Assembly (NCBI RefSeq): GCF_010093535.1
Contig: NW_022985166.1
Span: 1,644,978-1,708,977 of the forward strand
Origin: Lindgomyces ingoldianus
Lineage: Eukaryota; Ascomycota; Dothideomycetes; Pleosporales; Lindgomycetaceae
Length of the DNA: 64,000 nucleotides
Direction: 5' to 3'
In this document: piece after piece, positions 56,346-64,000 of the stretch
Numbering within the stretch: the stretch's first letter is position 1
Layout: each line of letters starts with the position of its first letter
The notes under the pieces: model-generated
Databases searched by the model: none
What the model was told of the DNA's origin: nothing
Seen by the model: the letters and a program-made list of their open reading frames with translations, nothing else
Made by a program: the position numbers and the translations under genes

Positions 56346-57851
56346 CGCATGGAAAAGATTCCATGGTGGGGAAGATACGATTAAGATCGGTTTCTCTCAT
56401 CTCCTAGCAACGCCGTGAGATAGAGACGAGCAAGTGATATGTAAGATGGTGGCTAGTTGGATATAGGAACGCTATAGGCAACAGCATAAGCACGGGTATG
56501 TAGGTAGAAAAGTCAGAGTTGAATCCACGTACAGTGTTGTGTGAAGGGCTATGTCTCACCTTAGCGGAACAACCGAAATATGGACACGGGCTACGGCAAA
56601 GAACTCATCCCTCACACAGACTGTCCTCTTTATTCAAAAACCTAACCTCTAATATACCGAAACCCAGGCAACGAACTAGCCAGTGCCTGATTCTGGAATA
56701 GCCTCCCCGGAGATCCCCTCGCTGGCTCGCCATCTACACTGTTGATATACTCGCAGCTAGCGATCTTCACCGCACAATTACAGTTCTGGTAGCTCTTCCT
56801 GAATCCTGGCTGAGACGACAGCGTGGTGTTTAGGTTAGACTAGATGATACACCTAAAAATTATTTTTTTAAAGACATGATAGTTCTGAGGAAGTGACCGT
56901 CTTAGAAGCATGTCTATCTTGAGAATATAACTATCTTAAGACAGGTATATCCAAAGAGCATGACTGTATAGAGAACGTGGGATGTCACCTTCTTAAGAAC
57001 ATGTCGTCTTAAGAACGTGGCTGTCTGTAGAATGGCCACGCTTTGAGATGTCACCGGTTAGATCATTTCTGAGACCTGCTATTATATTCTGGATTGAATG
57101 CAAAGTCTAGCACCATGAATTTACTAAATAACGCAAAATAGTTGACATGAAAGTTCTACAGAGGGAATAATAGATTACTGTGCACGCTAAGCTAAGATTC
57201 ACACCGAGTACATATTCTCCTTACGGACGCCTGGACTAATTGTGAGGATTGCATATAGATTCTAGGCAGTGAAGTCACAGGATAGTAATGAAGGCGGACA
57301 ACTGTATATCATTCAGGTGTTGGATAGGCGAATCGCTGCTGACTTGGTAGGATTCGTAAAGGTCTTATATACTATAAGCCACGTGACGTCAACCCGAGCA
57401 ATGGTCCTGACACTAATAGGAGACCGTTCTATAGCACAAAGCAACAGATAGGAGGCCTCCGATAGTTAGAATAAGCCGGTTATTGGCATAGAGTGTACCA
57501 TTCTATAAAATTAGCTGACCCCCTCTCACCTTTTGGTCTCATTTCTCCTTTTTCCGTATCTAGTGTAAAGACTAGGTCCAAAGAAGCGAGATCTAGACAG
57601 TCGACTTGAGGTGGCCGTATGGGACGGGATCTCTTAAGATAGATCACGCAGCTAGTGGCGTGGGTGAGAATTCTGTAATACACTTCATTTATATCTGATG
57701 ATCAACTTAAGGTGCCTAAAAACTGGTCCCTAAAGAAGCCAGGATCCATGAATTTAGAACCAAAGAGGAGTCCAATTTTAGGAAAAGGATAACGGCAGAG
57801 AATCCTCTGTGGAAAGGAGTTTGAATTTCTGAGGCTTACAAACTGTAAGGA
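56346..57851. other. Gene desert, central part
   Basis: AT-rich; includes a degenerate short tandem repeat (56895-57036, listed). Short frames look like noise. Confidence 0.5.
56895..57036. repeat. Degenerate tandem array of about 16-18 bp units
   Basis: About eight diverged copies of a unit near GTCTTAAGAACATG follow one another (for example GTCTTAGAAGCATG, TATCTTGAGAATAT, TTCTTAAGAACATG, GTCTTAAGAACGTG). Unit boundaries were set by eye. Confidence 0.55.
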
Positions 57852-57859
57852 GTCCTGAT

Positions 57860-59501
57860 CAGCGTGGCCAACAGTACGTAGTACGTTACGTTTGAGCTTT
57901 TTTCTGCCAGTAACTTCTCAATTTGGTAGTACTTTTGTACGTAAGCAGTGAATTAATTGGCAAGTACGTAACGTAACAGTAACTTCTCAAAATCCTTATA
58001 CTTTTGTACTTTTCGCGAGAAGTTTCGTCGGTCCGGGTTAAAATTGTTCTAGGAGAAGCTTTTTGGCCTAGATGAAGTCCCCTAGAGTAGTCAATTCACT
58101 CCCCACAGCCCTGTGACGTAACCAGTTCTTTTAGAGCTGCAGAGCCTTAATCATACAACCTGCTAAGCAGTTTCTATTAATTGTAACTGTCCTCCTGCCT
58201 CTAGAGAAGGCTCTCTTACAGTCGCAGCTTGTTAAGGGTATACAGAGGAAATTAAGGGCGATTTTAAAAAGCGTGGGGTAGGAGTAACAACTAACTTTAA
58301 GCTGCTAAGTAAGAGGTGATTAGAATAGCAGGGATTCCTCCTTAGCTACAGAGAGGTCTTTAATGTAGCTGTTGTATATTGTTAAAGCTCTGTTATTTTG
58401 TGCTCTTTTTTATATAACCTTAAGCCTGTAAGAAGGCTTATGTTAACAGAGAGAGTTTGCTTATAGCCCTTATTATAATACTCGCTACTAGAGAGCTTGC
58501 GCCAGTAAGGTTGTAGATCCTCCTCCTCATCGCCCTCTGTCTCTAGCAGTGTGTCCAACCGTTAGTACACCTAATAGTACAGTACTGCAGTACACTGATT
58601 TTGGTCACGTACGTACGTACAGGGCATCTACTCAGTATACTGTACTATACATGAGGCTGCTGTACTAACCGTTTACGGTAGTTATATAGGATTTTTGGTG
58701 GTTTTGGGCGGTTGAAGGCAGGTTGCTGAGGGCCAGGGGGCTCGTGTTCGGAGATTAATGCGGAGAATGCTGTTATTGCCTGTTTTGTTAGCAATCTTCT
58801 AACAAATTTAGCAACTATGCCATCTACGTTATTCTTTTGCCTATTATGATGTCCCAATTCCTATCTTAATTAATGACGCGGTCGACAATAGAGGCTCTTT
58901 AACTGCAGAAGAATTAGTTACGTAACAACGCTGTTACTAGTGAGCTGACTGAGCTTACAGAGTACATTAAAACAGTGAGATTAACAACAGTAGATCTTAC
59001 AAGGGGTATCACAACTTCCTAATTGGGTATAGTCTTTAGCTTCAGCGCAATTACTTCATAATACTTTAATATACTTCAGTTACTGTATCCTAACCGTACA
59101 CTGACGTCATCTCCTCCGTACAGTTAGTTAGTAACAGCCTCCTCTTCTGTAACTGTACTATACAGCCTCCAAAAGGCTCTGTAACTAACGGTTGGACACA
59201 CTGGTCTCTAGCTTGTTAGGACAACTCTAATAAGCAGCTACTGTGCTATAAAACGCAGAGTTTTATCTAATTGTTACTCTAAAACGCGACCTTAAACAAA
59301 GCTTCTAACGCGATGGCTAATAGTGTCTAAAAACAGGAGGGAAATCTCCTAAAATATGACCTCTCTGACCCGTACTACGGGACGTACCTGGCAATTCAGT
59401 GTACAAAAGTTACGTCTCACATTTTGACTACTTTTGTACGCCTCACGTGATTACTACGTTCACGTAGTTACGTTACGTACTACGGACTGTTGGCCACGCT
59501 G
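57860..59501. mobile_element. hAT-like DNA transposon, outer element
   Basis: 1642 bp with terminal inverted repeats starting CAGCGTGGCCAACAGT (16 identical bases, then about 16 more with two mismatches). It is flanked by a perfect 8-bp direct repeat GTCCTGAT (57852-57859 and 59502-59509), the target duplication of hAT elements. Subterminal sequence repeats CAGTAACTTCTCAA and TACTTTTGTAC on the left and inverted near 59400-59440 on the right, a typical hAT feature. No intact transposase. Minus the nested insert the element is about 977 bp, so it is a non-autonomous or internally deleted copy. Confidence 0.9.
58547..59203. mobile_element. Second hAT-like element nested in the first
   Basis: 657 bp with 20-bp identical terminal inverted repeats starting CAGTGTGTCC and ending, read inward, in GTTAGT. 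It is flanked by a perfect 8-bp direct repeat GTCTCTAG (58539-58546 and 59204-59211). The interior contains CAGTACTGCAGTAC-type palindromes and a 70-codon minus-strand frame (58857-58645) with no recognised domain. Its position inside the outer element gives the insertion order: it came second. Confidence 0.9.
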
Positions 59502-59509
59502 GTCCTGAT

Positions 59510-60201
59510 CCGTGACCCGGGATAGATTTAAATACTCTCTTTAAACACTGATAATTTCTGGTGATGTACATGTACATCTGAGACTGCGCCACAGCGGGTG
59601 AGTAGACCTGAGTAGACCTGAGGAGACCTGAGGAGACCTGAGCCGATGCTAAGCCAGGCCTGAGCCAAACTTAGCCACAACGACGCAAGATCATGTGAGT
59701 GATGAGGGTGGGCCAGCGTGCAGATTAGGGTGTTGTAACAATCCAATTAAAATTTCTTAAAAAATAGCTGGTGGCCTCAACCAAGATACGATATGCAAAC
59801 GCTTTATCCATCCACAAATGCGGCAGACAGACATGTACCAGAAGTATAATGAACCACGAAAGCTTCGCCCTAAAATACAGTATATAGAGTACAAGTAATA
59901 TTGCAGATAGTCGCATATAGTCAAGACAGAAAAACAGAGACCGAATACCACGCAAAAACGCTCACAAATGCCAGATCGATTACCATATGCTGTGCTGTGC
60001 TGTACTCAAACTTGACTGAAAAACACCCCGCTCGAAGAAATACTCTGAACGCCACTATTTTCAAATTATAGGTAGTAGTAAGGCAAGGTAGGTAGGATAG
60101 TAATAATTAGGTACTAAACAAACGGTTAGCCCAAATTCAAATCGACGTCCCAGTCAAGGGATTCAAAATCTCATGGATAACGAGATGAAGAGTCCAACTT
60201 A
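59510..60201. other. Intergenic, 3' flank of the phospholipase D gene
   Basis: Contains the 10-bp tandem repeat at 59601-59640 (listed) and otherwise AT-rich sequence with short frames that look like noise. Confidence 0.5.
59601..59640. repeat. 10-bp tandem repeat, four units
   Basis: Two copies of AGTAGACCTG followed directly by two copies of AGGAGACCTG. The units differ by a single base, giving an AABB order. Confidence 0.9.
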
Positions 60202-63200
60202 CTAAATCTCCAACGGGGCAATCTGATCCACCGTATACAACCACCCACCCCCCTTCTCCTCCTTCTCCAGCCACTCATAAGGCCAAACCACCAAATGCCC
60301 CTGCACTAATTCCAGTAATTTCTTCGCATCCTCTTTATCCAACAGGATATTATCATCGTTAGCATGGAAAGCCCTTGTGCTAGATTTGGTGGTCGCGCGG
60401 CGTCGCCCTTTGCGAGAACTGCTGGAAGCTGTGTTGGCGTGTGCGCGACCTGGAGGTGGGGGCTCGCTGTATGTTACTGTGCGTGTGCGGCCAATTGTGA
60501 CATTTCCGTTTCCGTTTCCGTTTCCGCTTCCGTTTCCATTCGTGTTTGGGAAGGTGAAGTCAGCGGTATCAGTTGCGGGGATAGGAGGCGGAGGTGGAAA
60601 ATTTATGATGTTCGTTGGTGGACTCGTTCCAATGGGGCTTACAACCGCATCATCTGCAGGAAGCCTGAGCGCACTCTTTTCATCCAAGTCAGCAGCCGGA
60701 CTATTGACCTGAATATGTGCCGGAACAAGGGCATTATTCTCCTGGTCCTGGGCCCACTGCTCTACCTTTCCCATATTGGACTTCTCGTCATGATGACCCA
60801 TGCCATCGAAATTCATCTTCTCTGCGATCTTCTCGCCAACAGCTTCAGCTTGCTTCGCTGTGTTTCCAGCGATCGAGGCGATTCTATCTGTGGTGCCGGT
60901 TCCGGGTGGTCCGGTCTTACCGGGTGTTTCTTGCTGCTTGCGTTGCGTTGATTTGCCCGCGCCTTGAACTTGGTTGAATCGTTCGCCGAAGGCGGCGTAC
61001 TCTTTGTACTCTTTCCATGTCTTCACTTCATTGTCTGGCTGGCAGCGGAATACTTGACGGAAGAGTTTGGTGTTGTTTTCAGCGACTGTGTGCCATATGT
61101 CGAGGTAGAAGCTGTCGTTGAGAGGATCGCGCATGCATTCATCCGAAATGATAGGTCGACGCATGTCTGCCAACAGAGGCGTAATGACATGGGAGGACGC
61201 GTAACTGAATGTGCGCTGCAGTGGTGGACCGCCAATGTCGGTATCGTCACAGACTGGGAGAGATGGTAATTGACTGAGTTGCGTGAGGCCAAGTTGTCGT
61301 GTGTCCATTCGAGGCATCCTTGGAGGCGGGAGGCCTGCATATCCTTCAGGTAAACTGCTACTATGTGTGCTAGCTTTGGTAGTTGTTGTGTTGCTGCGTC
61401 CACGTGATTTCTTACTCGGGCTCTTTGGAGTGGCTGTCAGACCTTCGGAGGCGACATCAGAAACTAGCGTCTCGTGCCCATGTTCATTGATATAAGAATC
61501 TCGACCATGCGACCAGCTGGGGCGTCGAGCCTCAATCTCCCGCATGTGGTCGGGGCCATCACCATTCACGTCCTTCTCGTGAACAGAGTTACCAATAACG
61601 CGAGAGTCTGTTGTATGCTTCTTATTCGCTTGGAGATGAGGATTGTTCTCTTGTTCCCAGTCGACATCGTGGTTGAAGCTGTGAAGTTTTTCTGCCCGCG
61701 CAATCAGATCATCCTGAAGGCGATGCTTGTTTTCAGTCAACTTTTGCTCGGTAACTCGATCGGTTGTTGGAGACGACGGGCTAGACGACTCCGTGTGGAA
61801 ATTTTGACTGTCAACATCGGATTGTTGGCTTTGCCACTCATCTTCCATAATTCCATCAACGTCAACGCCCAAGTGTTCCCGCATGAGGCGCATGCGGAGT
61901 GTGTGAGGGAACCGCCCAACTTTGTACGGTTCGCCACCCATGTACGAATCAAGCATTTCTGTATCCCGAACAATGGCCGCGACCTCGGAATCGCGTGACC
62001 CAAGCATGGACCGTTCGTTGATATTAGCGGACCCAATGATAGCCACTCTATCGTCGACAATCATACATTTAGCATGTATGTACAGCTGTTCTGTAACAAG
62101 CGCTTTGGTCGGACCGATCGCACCCCAGGACCTCAAAGCGTAGAACTGGATGTAGTCTTCGGGCTCAATGCCCGCCGCACGTAAACGGCCGAAAATAGAG
62201 GTTTCTCCACGACAGATGCTGCGGTACTGACATGTCATGATTAGACGTACGCTACTCCCATCTTGTTGGTCGACAGTATTTTGAAACCCGGGCATGAGAG
62301 GGATGATGATGCATGCTCTCCAATCCTCGTGTTCTTTGTGAGCTCGCTTGATACGATCGACAATCGCGTCACCGATCTTATTCTCAATCTTGGTGCCCTC
62401 GACTTCACAGCTGCTGATGAAGAACTGGTTCTCGATATACACGAAGTGCTCAGACGTGGAAATCATCTGGACATAGGCGTTGTGGATGCTGTGTTCCGTC
62501 TTGCCCGGCGTACCGAGTGACCAAGCTGCTGCAGAACGGAGGATCTGGATCTCGCATGTTCCGTCGAGCCCAAGGGCTTCGATATCGGCTGGATTGAAGT
62601 CTGGGGGGGGAAGAAGGAATGGCGTAGGTCGAGACGGTTTGCGTTGGCGGAGTAGGTAGTTCCATCGCTGAACGAAATGTCGGGTCAAGTCGCGAGCAGG
62701 TTGGCCTACAATCTGCATGCCAATATCATGCCAGGGCATGCGGGGAACCTTGGTCCGGTCATACATCTCCTCGTATGGTTTGTCGAGATTGTAGAAATCT
62801 TGAACCCGCGGATTGGAGTAATCTTTACCAGGCCAAAGTTGGCAATGGTCTGCATCCTTTGGAGCATCATTTAGCTCGAACCCAGTCAGCTTGTCGTCCA
62901 CAACGGCATGCTGAGGCGTATCCCAACGACCAAAGCAAAGGTCAACACCTCCGCAAAAAGCGATGGTATGATCGATGATGCATATCTTCTCATGATGTGC
63001 CCAGAAAAAGGTGTTCTGTCTGATCTGGTTTGGAGATCGTTGCACAAAGACGTTGGGGTGAAGGTCTAGTAGGGAGAACTTGGAATATTCTGAGTCGATG
63101 GGAATGGCTGTGTTAATGTTGCGATACATGATGACGAAGACTTTGACACCCTCTTGCGCTTTACGCTGGAGAAGCCTGTCAAGTCTCCACTTCTGGCTGA

Positions 63201-64000
63201 TGGCGGCTGGTCTCCGCATATACAGCTCCGGACTCAGCCACCAATCGTGGATATAGATGACATCCCTTGCCATGCTAATCGCTCGAGAGACATTCCACAT
63301 GTAATCGCGTCCATCAACAAGCCACTGGGCGTAGATCCTCTTCCGGACAGGAGCAAAGCTGCCGAACCGTTGTGGGCTCCCCCATTGAGTGCTCTGCTTC
63401 ATAAACTTCACCGAGTCCTCGAATTGCTGCAACTGCCTTTCGTTCTTTGCCAGCAACTTCATCCTTCTTTCGGAATTGACCAGACGCAGCTGGTGGTGGT
63501 TCGGATGAGTTGCGGAAGTCTTTGCTTCGCTCGCAATGTCCTTGGCCTTCTTGTCCCTAAGTCGGAGCTTCTTTGACTCGATGGCGAAGTCGGAATCGAC
63601 AAGGAAAACGTCATAAACGTTCATTTCTTCGGGGGAGTCTACACAGACGACATAGCTATGTCGCACAAGAAACCATTTGGGTGAGTGGCGCTTGATTAAT
63701 GGCGATGGGGTCCATTTCTTCCGGTGGTCGACTCCCTTTGCAGATTGAATCATCATGTACCCTTCCTTGCCATGGTACCCACCTTCAGCAGCGAGCCTAA
63801 CTCCAAGCGCAGATAGTTCTAAGAACTTGCATAGTCGGTTGCTGTCGGGGCGGAAGATGAGATACGTGATTAGGGATGTGAGGTACTTCTCCAACTTCTT
63901 CCGCTGTCGCTCGGCGTGAGTTTGCTTGTTACTCAGCGGCGCCCCAATGGCCCCAGCAAAACTGCCCTGTCTTGCAGCAACCTGGCCAACTACGCCCCCT
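60202..64000 (-). CDS. SPO14: Phospholipase D (Spo14/PldA type), 5' end cut by window edge
   Basis: Hydrolyses phosphatidylcholine to phosphatidic acid at membranes. The frame stays open to the right edge, beyond the first M-like codon at 63894, so the N terminus (PX domain expected) lies outside. What is seen begins GVVGQVAARQGSFAGAIG, followed by a PH-like region (KWFLVRHSYVVCVDSPEEM). Both HKD motifs are present: HHEKICIIDHTIAFCGG (about 63000-62950) and HAKCMIVDDRVAIIGSANIN (about 62080-62020). YIHDWWLSPELY and IGSANINERSMLGSRDSE are family signatures. A long Ser/Asn-rich stretch with an Asn-Gly repeat (60524-60550) precedes the conserved C terminus (VQGHLVVWPYEWLEKEE). More than 1266 residues, one exon in the window. 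Confidence 0.96.
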   Translation of the reverse strand, partial: GGVVGQVAARQGSFAGAIGAPLSNKQTHAERQRKKLEKYLTSLITYLIFRPDSNRLCKFLELSALGVRLAAEGGYHGKEGYMMIQSAKGVDHRKKWTPSPLIKRHSPKWFLVRHSYVVCVDSPEEMNVYDVFLVDSDFAIESKKLRLRDKKAKDIASEAKTSATHPNHHQLRLVNSERRMKLLAKNERQLQQFEDSVKFMKQSTQWGSPQRFGSFAPVRKRIYAQWLVDGRDYMWNVSRAISMARDVIYIHDWWLSPELYMRRPAAISQKWRLDRLLQRKAQEGVKVFVIMYRNINTAIPIDSEYSKFSLLDLHPNVFVQRSPNQIRQNTFFWAHHEKICIIDHTIAFCGGVDLCFGRWDTPQHAVVDDKLTGFELNDAPKDADHCQLWPGKDYSNPRVQDFYNLDKPYEEMYDRTKVPRMPWHDIGMQIVGQPARDLTRHFVQRWNYLLRQRKPSRPTPFLLPPPDFNPADIEALGLDGTCEIQILRSAAAWSLGTPGKTEHSIHNAYVQMISTSEHFVYIENQFFISSCEVEGTKIENKIGDAIVDRIKRAHKEHEDWRACIIIPLMPGFQNTVDQQDGSSVRLIMTCQYRSICRGETSIFGRLRAAGIEPEDYIQFYALRSWGAIGPTKALVTEQLYIHAKCMIVDDRVAIIGSANINERSMLGSRDSEVAAIVRDTEMLDSYMGGEPYKVGRFPHTLRMRLMREHLGVDVDGIMEDEWQSQQSDVDSQNFHTESSSPSSPTTDRVTEQKLTENKHRLQDDLIARAEKLHSFNHDVDWEQENNPHLQANKKHTTDSRVIGNSVHEKDVNGDGPDHMREIEARRPSWSHGRDSYINEHGHETLVSDVASEGLTATPKSPSKKSRGRSNTTTTKASTHSSSLPEGYAGLPPPRMPRMDTRQLGLTQLSQLPSLPVCDDTDIGGPPLQRTFSYASSHVITPLLADMRRPIISDECMRDPLNDSFYLDIWHTVAENNTKLFRQVFRCQPDNEVKTWKEYKEYAAFGERFNQVQGAGKSTQRKQQETPGKTGPPGTGTTDRIASIAGNTAKQAEAVGEKIAEKMNFDGMGHHDEKSNMGKVEQWAQDQENNALVPAHIQVNSPAADLDEKSALRLPADDAVVSPIGTSPPTNIINFPPPPPIPATDTADFTFPNTNGNGSGNGNGNGNVTIGRTRTVTYSEPPPPGRAHANTASSSSRKGRRRATTKSSTRAFHANDDNILLDKEDAKKLLELVQGHLVVWPYEWLEKEEKGGGWLYTVDQIAPLEI

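Overview
This window is nuclear DNA of a filamentous ascomycete (Pezizomycotina). The evidence is: short introns (about 45-150 bp) with GT..AG ends and CTAAC/CTRAY-like branch sites; a HET-domain gene; a PTH11/SAT4-type membrane protein; a degraded fungal alpha-amylase; and transposon relics whose terminal repeats differ by transitions, as expected from RIP. I would guess Leotiomycetes, but the sequence alone does not prove it. I saw no convincing tRNA, rRNA or CRISPR.

Layout. 1-15.1 kb is a housekeeping block: cyclophilin-40 (3' end off the window), an IFRD-family protein, a small two-finger C2H2 protein and the CCR4-NOT scaffold NOT3/5 (all minus), then D-aminoacyl-tRNA deacylase and a DUF1365 membrane protein (plus). 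16.1-17.9 kb carries isocitrate lyase (glyoxylate cycle). 17.9-24.2 kb is gene-poor, with a 0.87-kb inverted-repeat relic and one small proline/serine-rich gene. 24.2-29.3 kb holds a HET-domain gene and a rhodopsin-like membrane protein, head to head. 30.0-39.6 kb holds PRPP synthetase with a non-homologous insert, a large VIT/vWA protein, tRNA pseudouridine synthase 3 and an RS-rich protein ending in a HUB1/UBL5 domain. 39.9-41.7 kb is a heavily decayed Tc1/mariner-pogo-like element with TA target duplication. 41.8-52.1 kb holds GPI15/PIG-H, the U5 snRNP protein Dib1/Dim1, an unknown basic coiled-coil protein, V-ATPase subunit d and an unknown protein. 52.1-60.2 kb is an 8-kb gene desert with an alpha-amylase pseudogene, a second relic and an hAT-like element (8-bp target duplication) that has a second, smaller hAT-like element nested inside it with its own 8-bp duplication. 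60.2-64 kb is a phospholipase D gene running off the right edge.

The genes are mostly independent core functions, not one pathway; Dib1, the HUB1-like protein and cyclophilin-40 all touch splicing or chaperone machinery, but I see no cluster logic. The most unusual protein is the VIT/vWA protein (32268-35891): its linker carries a stretch resembling an R-SNARE core and another resembling a SNAP-25-type helix. All splice models were read by eye and checked for frame; they are predictions.
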